This document shows, one piece after another, positions 7,373 through 16,062 of a stretch of 64,000 nucleotides of DNA. Position 1 is the stretch's first letter; every line of letters begins with the position of its first letter. Under the pieces are notes generated by a model. That model saw only the letters and a program-made list of their open reading frames with translations, was not told where the DNA came from and did not search any database. The DNA comes from CPC320 sp002336405 (lineage in GTDB: Bacteria; Pseudomonadota; Alphaproteobacteria; Rhodobacterales; Rhodobacteraceae): contig CASIAN010000032.1 in NCBI GenBank assembly GCA_949372595.1, forward strand, positions 8,953 to 72,952. The letters run 5' to 3'. The position numbers were made by a program, and so were the translations under genes.

Positions 7373-10171
7373 ATGGGTTTCGGCAAAGGGCACCATCTTC
7401 ATTTGATTGATGGATCGGCTTTCATCTTCCGCGCCTATCACGCGCTGCCACCGCTGACGCGCAAATCAGACGGGTTGCCGATCGGGGCGGTCGCGGGCTT
7501 TTGCAATATGTTGCACCGCTATATTGAAAGCAACACCGGTCCGGAGGCCCCGACCCACGTCGCGGTGGTGTTCGACAAAGGCAGTCATACGTTCCGCAAT
7601 GATCTGTATGACCAGTATAAAGCCAACCGTGACGCCATGCCCGAAGATTTACGCCCGCAAATGCCACTGACCCGCAGTGCCACAGAGGCGTTCAACATCG
7701 CGTGTAAAGAACTCGCGGGATTTGAGGCTGACGATATCATCGCGACGCTGTCGACGCAGGCCCAAAGCGCTGGTGGGCGCGTGACAATCATCAGCTCGGA
7801 TAAAGACATGATGCAATTGGTTGGCGACGGTGTTGAGATGTTTGATGCGATGAAAAACCGCCGCATCGACCGCGATGGTGTCTGGGAAAAATTTGGTGTT
7901 GGCCCAGAACGGGTGGTCGATGTTCAAGCTCTGGCCGGTGACAGCGTTGATAACGTGCCCGGCGCACCCGGGATCGGCATTAAAACTGCCGCACTTTTAA
8001 TCAATGAATACGGCGACCTCGACAGCCTGCTGGAACGAGCCAGCGAGATCAAACAACCCAAGCGGCGCGCCTCGCTCATCGACAATGCCGACCAGATCCG
8101 CCTGTCGCGGCAATTGGTGCAGCTCGACCGCGGCACACCGCTTGATTTCACTCTTGATGATCTCGAAGTACGCGACGTGGACCCTGAAACCCTGCTTGGG
8201 TTTCTCGCAGAAATGGAGTTTCGAACCCTAACCAAACGGGTATCAGATCAGTTTAAGGTCGCAGCCCCAGCAATCGCGCAAACCGCCCAACCCAAAGATG
8301 GTAAAGACGAGATATCAAAGATACAGGATTTTACCTCCAAGACCTACGCGCGGGTTTCCGATATGGCCGAGCTTGAGGCCTGGGTCACACAGATCTATGA
8401 GCGCGGCACTGTGGCTGTCGACACCGAAACAACCGGCCTCAACGATATGCGCGCTGATCTGGTGGGCATATCTCTCTGCGTTGAGGCAGGCAATGCGTGC
8501 TATATTCCGCTGACCCATAAAGATGCCGGCAGCGATGATTTGTTTGGCTCCGATACATTGGCCGAGGGGCAGCTGGATCTCGACGCTGTGCTGACGGTTC
8601 TCAAGCCTCTGCTCGAAGATCCGGCGGTGCTGAAAATCGGCCAAAACATGAAGTATGATGCCAAAATTCTAGCGCGCCATGACATCACCATTGCCCCAAT
8701 CGATGACACTATGTTGCTGTCTTATGCCCTGCATGCCGGCCTGCACAACCACGGGATGGACGCGCTGTCAGAGCGCTATCTCAATCACACACCTATTCCC
8801 ATCAAACCACTTCTGGGCAGTGGCAAATCTGCAATTACCTTTGACCGTGTGCCAATTGATGATGCCGTGCCATATGCAGCCGAAGACGCCGATATCACGC
8901 TGCGGTTATGGCAACTGTTTAAACCGCGCCTGCATCAAAATCAGGTCACCCGCGTCTATGAAAGCATGGAGCGTCCTTTGGTGCCCGTGCTCATCGCTAT
9001 GGAGCGCTCGGGCATCAAGGTCGACCGTGACAAGCTGAGCCGGATGTCGAACACTTTCGCTCAAAAAATGGCGGGGCTTGAGGCCGGCATTCACACACTT
9101 GCCGGTCAAAGCTTTAACGTCGGCAGCCCCAAACAGTTGGGCGAAATTCTATTTGACAAGCTAGGGTTTGAGGGCGGAAAAAAAGGTAAGACTGGCGCTT
9201 ATGCCACCGGTGCAGATATCTTAGAAGACCTGGCAACCGAACACGAGCTACCGCGCCAGGTTCTAGACTGGCGCCAATTGAGCAAACTAAAATCAACCTA
9301 CACCGACGCGCTGCAGGATCACATTCACCCTGACACTGGTCGGGTCCATACCTCGTATTCAATCGCAGGGGCAAATACCGGACGCCTGTCATCAAACGAT
9401 CCAAATTTACAAAATATCCCCGTGCGCTCAGAAGACGGACGGCGCATCCGCGAGGCCTTTATCGCCGAACCGGGAAAGGTGTTGGTCAGCCTCGACTATT
9501 CGCAGATCGAGCTGCGCATTCTGGCACATGTTGCGCAAATAGACGCCTTGAAAGAGGCGTTTCGCGACGGTCAGGACATTCACGCAATGACCGCATCAGA
9601 AATGTTCGACGTGCCGCTCGATCAGATGACCCCAGACATCAGACGGCAGGCCAAAGCGATTAATTTTGGCGTCATTTATGGCATTTCTGGCTTTGGTCTG
9701 GCACGTAATCTGCGGATTCCGCGTGGCGAGGCCCAGGGCTTTATCGACCGTTATTTCGAACGCTTTCCAGGCATCAGGGAATATATGGATGCCACGGTCA
9801 GCTTTGCCCGCGCCCATGACCGGGTTGAAACCCTTTTTGGCCGTCGCATTCACACCCCCGAGATCAACGCCAAAGGTCCGCGCGCCGGCTTCGCAAAACG
9901 GGCCGCGATCAACGCCCCTATTCAAGGCACGGCGGCCGATATCATCCGCCGGGCGATGATCCGGATGCCGGATGCCATCGCATCTCTGCCCGCCACCATG
10001 CTGTTACAGGTGCATGACGAGCTGTTGTTTGAGGTCGCTGAAGACGCAGTAGATCCGCTGATTGCCGCGGCCAAACAGGTGATGGAGGGGGCGGCCGATC
10101 CGGTGGTCCGGCTGGATGTGCCGCTGATTGTTGATGCAGGGCAGGGCAGCAACTGGGCCGATGCGCATTAG
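7373..10171 (+). CDS. polA: DNA polymerase I
   Basis: 932 residues, the usual length. It fills gaps after RNA primer removal and in excision repair. The 5' nuclease domain (about residues 1-290) starts HLHLIDGSAFIFRAYHALPP and includes DKDMMQLV and the helix-hairpin-helix GAPGIGIKTA. The 3'-5' exonuclease domain has the intact motif VDTETTGLN and later DDTMLLSYAL. The polymerase domain shows motif A DYSQIELRILAHVA, motif B RRQAKAINFGVIYGISGFGL and motif C QVHDELLFEV. All three activities therefore appear intact. The start at 7373 (MGFGKGHH) follows AAAGGGAAAG; the longer reading from a GTG at 7319 lacks support. Confidence 0.96.
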   Translation: MGFGKGHHLHLIDGSAFIFRAYHALPPLTRKSDGLPIGAVAGFCNMLHRYIESNTGPEAPTHVAVVFDKGSHTFRNDLYDQYKANRDAMPEDLRPQMPLTRSATEAFNIACKELAGFEADDIIATLSTQAQSAGGRVTIISSDKDMMQLVGDGVEMFDAMKNRRIDRDGVWEKFGVGPERVVDVQALAGDSVDNVPGAPGIGIKTAALLINEYGDLDSLLERASEIKQPKRRASLIDNADQIRLSRQLVQLDRGTPLDFTLDDLEVRDVDPETLLGFLAEMEFRTLTKRVSDQFKVAAPAIAQTAQPKDGKDEISKIQDFTSKTYARVSDMAELEAWVTQIYERGTVAVDTETTGLNDMRADLVGISLCVEAGNACYIPLTHKDAGSDDLFGSDTLAEGQLDLDAVLTVLKPLLEDPAVLKIGQNMKYDAKILARHDITIAPIDDTMLLSYALHAGLHNHGMDALSERYLNHTPIPIKPLLGSGKSAITFDRVPIDDAVPYAAEDADITLRLWQLFKPRLHQNQVTRVYESMERPLVPVLIAMERSGIKVDRDKLSRMSNTFAQKMAGLEAGIHTLAGQSFNVGSPKQLGEILFDKLGFEGGKKGKTGAYATGADILEDLATEHELPRQVLDWRQLSKLKSTYTDALQDHIHPDTGRVHTSYSIAGANTGRLSSNDPNLQNIPVRSEDGRRIREAFIAEPGKVLVSLDYSQIELRILAHVAQIDALKEAFRDGQDIHAMTASEMFDVPLDQMTPDIRRQAKAINFGVIYGISGFGLARNLRIPRGEAQGFIDRYFERFPGIREYMDATVSFARAHDRVETLFGRRIHTPEINAKGPRAGFAKRAAINAPIQGTAADIIRRAMIRMPDAIASLPATMLLQVHDELLFEVAEDAVDPLIAAAKQVMEGAADPVVRLDVPLIVDAGQGSNWADAH

Positions 10172-10180
10172 AGCCGTGCC

Positions 10181-10729
10181 GTGACAAAGCTGATCTTGTT
10201 CAATAAACCCTTTAACGTCTTGTCGCAATTTACCGACAAAAGTAGCCACGCCTCAAGCCGTAAAACGCTGTCGGATTTTATTAACGTGGCCAATGTCTAT
10301 GCCGCCGGCCGCCTGGATAAAGACAGCGAGGGTCTGCTGGTGCTGACCGACAACGGCGCGTTACAAGCCAAAATCAGCGACCCAAAATACAACACCTCCA
10401 AAAGCTATTGGGTACAGGTGGAAGGCGTACCAGACGAGAGCATGCTTGCCCAATTGCGCCACGGGGTGCGGCTCAAAGACGGGTTAACCCGCCCCGCAGT
10501 GGTCACCCGCATTGATCCGCCGTCTGGGCTTTGGCCCCGCAATCCCGCGGTGCGGTTTCGAAAAACTGTGCCCGACAGCTGGCTTGATATTACAATTTCC
10601 GAAGGGCGAAACCGTCAGGTGCGGCGGATGACCGCTGCCATAGGCACGCCCACACTGCGACTGATCCGCCACCGGGTGGGGTCGTGGGCCTTAGGCGATC
10701 TGGCCAATGGAGCTTGGCGTGAGGGGTGA
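10181..10729 (+). CDS. rluE: RluE-type 23S rRNA pseudouridine synthase
   Basis: 182 residues, GTG start at 10181. It converts a uridine of 23S rRNA to pseudouridine. The short form without S4 domain (LILFNKPFNVLSQFTD at the N-terminus), the catalytic motif AAGRLDKDSEGLLVLTDNG with its Asp, and EGRNRQVRRMTAAIG are those of the RsuA/RluE family. The start follows polA by 9 bp, so co-transcription is likely. Its stop abuts the stop of the convergent DUF1285 gene with no spacer. Confidence 0.88.
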   Translation: MTKLILFNKPFNVLSQFTDKSSHASSRKTLSDFINVANVYAAGRLDKDSEGLLVLTDNGALQAKISDPKYNTSKSYWVQVEGVPDESMLAQLRHGVRLKDGLTRPAVVTRIDPPSGLWPRNPAVRFRKTVPDSWLDITISEGRNRQVRRMTAAIGTPTLRLIRHRVGSWALGDLANGAWREG

Positions 10730-11320
10730 TTACCCCTCCAATTCACCAGAGGGAATCACCGGGAAAAAGACACCCGCTGACCACAGACCAAACCAGTTTT
10801 GGCCCCCATGGGTATGATGGGCGCCCCGCTCGACCAAGCGGTAAAAAGTTTTGCGATCAATCAGCGCCTCTAGACCGGCACGGATGTGCACATAGGGCGA
10901 CGGCTCTCCAGTCTCAGGATCGCGCAGAACACGTATCGAGTTATCAGGCCCGGCCAGGGCAAGATCACCAACCTGCGTTTCAAATATCAGCGTCTGGTCA
11001 GACCCTTCACCCGATGCCTCACAGTCCACGGCCACAAAAGGGGCATCATCGACGATAATCCCCACTTTTTCGACTGGGGTGACCAGAAAATATTTATCCC
11101 CGTCTTTGCGCAGAATGCCTGAAAACAGTTTCACCAATTCAAACCGGCCAATCGGGGTGCCTTGATAGAACCAGGTCCCATCACGGGCAATCCGCATATC
11201 GAGATCTCCACAAAACGGCGGTGACCATAAATGCACCGGTGGCATGGCTTTACCCGTCGCTGCGCGCGCCGCGGCCGCTAATCCCTCTGCCGAGGGGGTC
11301 ACAATCTTTTGTCCACTCAT
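10730..11320 (-). CDS. DUF1285 domain protein
   Basis: 196 residues from the ATG at 11320 (MSGQKIV); the longer frame upstream reaches into the divergent MoxR promoter and is not favoured. It matches DUF1285 by the sequences CGDLDMRIARDGTWFYQGTP near residue 40 and HIRAGLEALIDRKTFYRLVE near the C-terminus. Function is unknown. It is divergent from the moxR gene with a 67-bp spacer, an arrangement common in Rhodobacteraceae. Confidence 0.82.
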   Translation of the reverse strand: MSGQKIVTPSAEGLAAAARAATGKAMPPVHLWSPPFCGDLDMRIARDGTWFYQGTPIGRFELVKLFSGILRKDGDKYFLVTPVEKVGIIVDDAPFVAVDCEASGEGSDQTLIFETQVGDLALAGPDNSIRVLRDPETGEPSPYVHIRAGLEALIDRKTFYRLVERGAHHTHGGQNWFGLWSAGVFFPVIPSGELEG

Positions 11321-11387
11321 TTTTTGCCATTTCCAATATACGCAATAGTCTCTTACAAGAGAACATACGTCGCAAGAAGGAAATGTC

Positions 11388-12395
11388 ATGACCGATCACG
11401 CAAATTTACTGGCAGAAATCGACCTATTGGGCGAAAAACTAGCTCAGGCCAAGGCCTCGATCACCCGCCAGTTCATCGGTCAGGAAGAAAGCGTTGAACT
11501 CGCGCTGTCAACTTTACTGTGTGGCGGGCACGCGCTTCTTGTAGGTCTGCCTGGACTGGGTAAGACCAAATTGGTGGAAACCTTGGCAGTGGTGATGGGG
11601 TTGGACGGAAAACGGGTGCAATTCACCCCCGATTTGATGCCCGCCGATATCCTCGGCTCGGAAGTATTGGATCACGATAAGGACGGCCGGCGCGGGTTCC
11701 GGTTTTTGCCCGGGCCCATTTTCACTCAATTGCTGATGGCCGATGAGATCAACCGTGCCAGCCCACGAACACAATCAGCACTTTTACAAGCCATGCAGGA
11801 ATATAAAGTAACCACAGCCGGACAAGATCGCCCGCTTGCAGCTCCGTTTCACGTACTGGCCACACAGAATCCGATCGAGCAGGAAGGCACTTATCCCCTG
11901 CCCGAGGCACAGCTCGACCGGTTCTTGGTTCAGATCAACATGCCCTATCCCGACCGGGCAACCGAGCGTGGGATCTTGCTTGCCACAACCGGCCTTGAAC
12001 AAGACAGCGCCCATGCTGTGTTTACCCCCACAACTTTAATCGCGGCCCAAGATTTGCTGCGGCGCATTCCCGTGGGCGAAAGCGTGGTAGAGTTTATCCT
12101 CGATCTGGTCCGCGCCCTGCGCCCAGATGAGGCCGAGGCCAACGATGATATCCGCGACAATGTTGTCTGGGGCCCCGGGCCAAGGGCAGCGCAAGCCCTT
12201 GTTATGACTAGTCGAGCTCGCGCCTTGCTGGCAGGCCGACTGGCGCCCTCGATTGAGGATGCGGTGGCGATGGCACAGCCGGTTCTTGCCCACCGTATGT
12301 CGCTCGGGTTCGCGGCCCGTGCGCGTGGCGAGAACCTGACGGACCTCATCGACCAAACCTGTCAAAAAATAATTGGCCACGAGGCGGCAGCGTGA
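11388..12395 (+). CDS. MoxR-type AAA+ ATPase
   Basis: 335 residues. Walker A GLPGLGKTK, Walker B LLMADEINRASPRTQSAL, sensor ATQNPIEQEGTYPLPEAQLD and the C-terminal lid are all present. MoxR ATPases act as chaperones for complexes of vWA-domain proteins. It starts with AAGGAAAT upstream and leads a four-gene run in which each stop overlaps the next start (DUF58, DUF4159 and a membrane vWA-like protein), so the products probably work together at the membrane. The client is unknown. Confidence 0.92.
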   Translation: MTDHANLLAEIDLLGEKLAQAKASITRQFIGQEESVELALSTLLCGGHALLVGLPGLGKTKLVETLAVVMGLDGKRVQFTPDLMPADILGSEVLDHDKDGRRGFRFLPGPIFTQLLMADEINRASPRTQSALLQAMQEYKVTTAGQDRPLAAPFHVLATQNPIEQEGTYPLPEAQLDRFLVQINMPYPDRATERGILLATTGLEQDSAHAVFTPTTLIAAQDLLRRIPVGESVVEFILDLVRALRPDEAEANDDIRDNVVWGPGPRAAQALVMTSRARALLAGRLAPSIEDAVAMAQPVLAHRMSLGFAARARGENLTDLIDQTCQKIIGHEAAA

Positions 12396-13276
12396 GCATA
12401 AGCGCCCATGACATCCGCAACATAGCCGAATGCGATGCCGCGCATTTGCCGGGCTTGCTTTTACGCTCGCAGCATCTTGCCAACGGAGTGCTGCTGGGCG
12501 AGCACGGCAGGCGGCGCCCCGGATCTGGCGATGATTTTTGGCAATACCGGCCGCTGTATGACGGCGAAAGTCATCGGATGATCGACTGGCGTCAATCAGC
12601 CAGAGGCGATGATCATTTTGTACGCCAACATGAATTAAAAAATGCACAGACCGCTCAATTATGGGTGGATCAGAGTGCCTCTATGCGGTTCACAGGCCAT
12701 GCAGGGCGCACAACAAAGTCGGATCGCACGCGCGTAATCGCGCTGGCGCTGTCAATTTTACTCTTGCGCAAAGGCGAACGGGTCGGGTTGAGCGATGGCA
12801 CCCTCGCGCCGCGCCGCGGGGCCCAACAGGTTCAGCATCTGAGCGACCGGCTTGAGGTGGATGATATTCAAGACTATGCCGCCCCAGCGATCGGTGCCCT
12901 CAAGCCAAACGCCCGCGTGGTGTTCATCTCGGATTTCATGGCCCCGATAGAGCCGGTAACGACTGCAGTCGGGCGCGCCACCGACCGCAACGCAACGGGT
13001 GTTTTACTGCAGGTGCTCGACCCGATCGAGCTGCAATTTCCATTTAGCGGCCGCACCATCTTTGAAAGCTTGGGTGGCAAGTTGCGCCACGAGAGCCTGA
13101 AAGCCAGCGATCTGAAGGCCGATTATGTGGAGCGTATCGAAACCCGTTGTTCAGCCCTGCGTGATCTTTGCCAGCGGACCGGTTGGCAATATCATCGCCA
13201 TATGACAGACCGCGCGGCGCAATCTGCACTCCTGTGGCTGTATCACGCCTTAGGAGACGGGACGCAACGGTCATGA
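12392..13276 (+). CDS. DUF58 domain protein (vWA-like)
   Basis: 294 residues, GTG start overlapping the moxR stop by 4 bases. The DUF58 signature is clear: RRRPGSGDDFWQYRPLYDGE and HRMIDWRQSARGDDHFVRQ. A MIDAS-like WVDQSASM follows near residue 95, and a VVFISDFM strand near residue 175. In this class DUF58 proteins are partners of MoxR ATPases. No transmembrane segment is visible. Its stop overlaps the next start (ATGA). Confidence 0.9.
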   Translation: MSISAHDIRNIAECDAAHLPGLLLRSQHLANGVLLGEHGRRRPGSGDDFWQYRPLYDGESHRMIDWRQSARGDDHFVRQHELKNAQTAQLWVDQSASMRFTGHAGRTTKSDRTRVIALALSILLLRKGERVGLSDGTLAPRRGAQQVQHLSDRLEVDDIQDYAAPAIGALKPNARVVFISDFMAPIEPVTTAVGRATDRNATGVLLQVLDPIELQFPFSGRTIFESLGGKLRHESLKASDLKADYVERIETRCSALRDLCQRTGWQYHRHMTDRAAQSALLWLYHALGDGTQRS

Positions 13277-16062
13277 GCCTCACGTTTCTGACCCCTTGGC
13301 TGCTGTCTGCCTTGTTGGGCCTTCCTGTGCTTTGGCTGCTGTTGCGCGCAGTTCCACCCGCCCCAATCCGGCGTTTTTTTCCTGGAGTGATTCTATTGCT
13401 GGGTCTGCGCGACAAAACCCAGATCAGCGATCGCACCCCTTGGTGGTTGCTGTTGATCCGCATGCTTGCACTCGGGCTGATCATCCTCGGTCTGGCAGGC
13501 CCTCTGCTCAACCCTCAAAGCACTACGATCAAGCGCAGCGATCTGCTGATCTTGCTGGATGGCGGCTGGGCTGCCGCCCGCGACTGGCAAGCCCATCAAT
13601 TCCTGCTTGATCGGGTCCTCAACCAAGCCGCCCGTGACGGTCGGCCCGTGGCGATAGTTCGTCTCACAACCCCGTCCACGCCGGTGTTTCAAAGCGCCCA
13701 GAGCTGGCAAGAACGTCTGCCCGGTCTCGCCCCAACCCCCTGGGTGCCAGACGCCTCAAAGATGCAGACCGCCCTGCAGGGGTTGAACGATCAGCCCTTT
13801 GATAGCTTGTGGCTGTCGGATGGGCTGGCCCAAACCGGCCGCGCCGCTCTTTTATCCGCGCTACAAAACCGGGGGGACGTCGAGGTCATAGAAACCGAAC
13901 AAACACTATTCGCGCTGGAGCCAGCCAAGTTGAGCGACGGGATTATAACGCTCCATGCGATACGCCTGCCCAACACAGTGGATCAAAGCGTGACCATCAG
14001 GGCCCATGGCACTGATCCAAACGGGCGATCACAGATTATCAGTACAATCACCACCGCGTTCACAGAAAGCGCAACGCGCATTCCGGTTCAATTCAGCCTG
14101 CCCGCAGAATTGCGCGAGCGGGTCAGCCGGTTTGACATCGTCGGACAGACCTCGGCCGCAGGGGTCAGCTTGACCGGCAACAGCCTGTTACGCCGCGAGG
14201 TGGCATTGATATCGGAAGGGGCTGACCGCGAGGGCTTGGAGCTGCTTTCGCCCCTGCATTTTATCGCCAAAGCCTATGCCCCAAGCGCAGAATTGCTGTC
14301 GGGTGACCTGACAACGTTGCTGCCGGCCAACCCAGACTTAGTCGTGCTAGCCGATATTGCAAAGCTCTCAACAACTGAAGAGACCGCCCTCGGCCAATGG
14401 GTGGCCGAGGGCGGTCTTTTGCTGCGCTTTGCCGGACCACGGCTGGCAACCAGTGATCTCAGCCGCACCACAGAGCATCCACTGATGCCGGTACGGCTGC
14501 GCGCCGGTGGCCGAACCGTGGGTGGCGCGATGAGTTGGGGAGCACCAAAGTCTTTGGCGGCATTTGCACCAAACTCGCCTTTTTTCGGACTTGAGATTCC
14601 CAACGATGTGCGCGTCTCGGCTCAGGTCTTGGCACAACCCGACCCGTCTTTGTCACAGCGCGTGATCGCAATGCTTGCCGACGGCACGCCATTGGTCACC
14701 CGCAAACAATCAGGCAAAGGCCAGATCGTTCTGTTTCATGTCACCGCTAATGCCGAATGGTCCAGTCTGCCACTGTCGGGTTTGTTCGTGCAAATGCTGG
14801 AGCGGCTGTCGCAATCCGTGGCTGGCAGCGAGCCCGATATGAAAAGTCTGCAGGGCACAATATGGCAGCCCAGCCAGATGCTGAGCGCACAGGGCCAGCT
14901 TGAGCCCGCCACGCGCCTCGCCGGCATCGCTGCCGAAAAATTGTTCGACGCCCCGCTCTCCGCAGAGATACGGCCCGGCCTTTATACCCATGCCAAAGAA
15001 CAAGTCGCGCGCAATGTGATTGGACCAGACAGCCGCCTTCTGCCCGCTATCTGGCCCAATGGCACCAATCTGCGCGGCCTCAGCGACCGATTAGAAACAC
15101 CCCTTGGCGGCTGGTGCCTGATACTGGCCCTGCTGATCCTGCTTGTCGATGTTTTGGCCACTTTATCACTGAGCGGAAGGTTGGTATCAACCGTAGCCGT
15201 GCTCTGTCTTTTGGCAACTCTTTCAAGTACCGGACCCGCCTGCGCGCAGGACGATGGCGCGGAGGCTCGCACACCGGCGACGAACGGAAACGCAGGCGCT
15301 GCGGTGTCCGAAAAGGCATGGCAGGCCAGTTCTGAGCTGACGCTGGCATATGTGGTGACCGGCAATAGCAAGGTTGACGCGATCTCCAAGGCTGGTCTCG
15401 ATGGGCTGTCACAAACGCTGTTTGCCCGTACATCCGTGGAACCGGCCGCACCCGTTGGTCTGGATCTTGAACGTGACATGTTGATGTTTTATCCGCTGCT
15501 GTATTGGCCAATAACAGCAGATCAACCGACGCCCTCCTCAAAGGCTTACCGCAAATTGAACGCCTTTCTAAAGTCTGGTGGAATGATCGTGTTTGACACC
15601 CGCGACGGCGATATAGCAGGGTTTGGTACCAGCAGCCCTAATAGTCTTAGACTGCAAAAAATTACCTATGGTATTGACATACCCGCGCTTGAGCCGATGC
15701 CACAAGACCATGTCCTGACCCGGGCCTTTTATCTGTTACAGGATTTTCCCGGCCGGTACACTCAGCGGGACATTTGGGTAGAGGCCGCCCCCCAGGCAGT
15801 CGAGAAAGCCGCAGGCATGCCGTTTCGCAATCTCAACGACGGCGTCAGCCCAGTGATTATCGGCGGCAATGACTGGGCGGCCGCATGGGCAGTGGATGCA
15901 CAGGGCAAACAGATGTTCCCAATTGGACGCAATGCAAGCGATAGCCGTCAACGCGAGCTGGCCTATCGATTTGGCATCAATCTGGTGATGCATGTCTTGA
16001 CCGGTAATTATAAATCCGACCAAGTGCATGTGCCGGCCCTACTAGATAGGTTGGGACAATGA
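13273..16062 (+). CDS. DUF4159 membrane protein with BatA-type N-terminus
   Basis: 929 residues from the ATG at 13273, which overlaps the DUF58 stop. The N-terminus is the BatA-like double membrane segment (LLSALLGLPVLWLLLRAVPP, then LLLIRMLALGLIILGLAGP). A large presumably periplasmic part follows, then a membrane segment near residue 620 (CLILALLILLVDVLATLSL). The last 250 residues (from LTLAYVVTGNSKVD) form the DUF4159 domain, including MLMFYPLLYWP and GGMIVFDTRDG. The family has no established activity. Within the gene, at 14381-14417, sits a perfect 15-bp hairpin followed by TTT. Confidence 0.88.
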   Translation: MSLTFLTPWLLSALLGLPVLWLLLRAVPPAPIRRFFPGVILLLGLRDKTQISDRTPWWLLLIRMLALGLIILGLAGPLLNPQSTTIKRSDLLILLDGGWAAARDWQAHQFLLDRVLNQAARDGRPVAIVRLTTPSTPVFQSAQSWQERLPGLAPTPWVPDASKMQTALQGLNDQPFDSLWLSDGLAQTGRAALLSALQNRGDVEVIETEQTLFALEPAKLSDGIITLHAIRLPNTVDQSVTIRAHGTDPNGRSQIISTITTAFTESATRIPVQFSLPAELRERVSRFDIVGQTSAAGVSLTGNSLLRREVALISEGADREGLELLSPLHFIAKAYAPSAELLSGDLTTLLPANPDLVVLADIAKLSTTEETALGQWVAEGGLLLRFAGPRLATSDLSRTTEHPLMPVRLRAGGRTVGGAMSWGAPKSLAAFAPNSPFFGLEIPNDVRVSAQVLAQPDPSLSQRVIAMLADGTPLVTRKQSGKGQIVLFHVTANAEWSSLPLSGLFVQMLERLSQSVAGSEPDMKSLQGTIWQPSQMLSAQGQLEPATRLAGIAAEKLFDAPLSAEIRPGLYTHAKEQVARNVIGPDSRLLPAIWPNGTNLRGLSDRLETPLGGWCLILALLILLVDVLATLSLSGRLVSTVAVLCLLATLSSTGPACAQDDGAEARTPATNGNAGAAVSEKAWQASSELTLAYVVTGNSKVDAISKAGLDGLSQTLFARTSVEPAAPVGLDLERDMLMFYPLLYWPITADQPTPSSKAYRKLNAFLKSGGMIVFDTRDGDIAGFGTSSPNSLRLQKITYGIDIPALEPMPQDHVLTRAFYLLQDFPGRYTQRDIWVEAAPQAVEKAAGMPFRNLNDGVSPVIIGGNDWAAAWAVDAQGKQMFPIGRNASDSRQRELAYRFGINLVMHVLTGNYKSDQVHVPALLDRLGQ
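14381..14420 (+). terminator. Terminator-like hairpin inside the DUF4159 gene
   Basis: agaccgccctcggcc (14381-14395) and ggccgagggcggtct (14403-14417) form a perfect 15-bp GC-rich stem with a 7-base loop, followed by TTT (the U-run counting the last stem T is four). It is within coding sequence (TALGQWVAEGGLLLRF). The structure is that of an intrinsic terminator, but the short T-run and coding location leave its activity uncertain. Confidence 0.5.
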
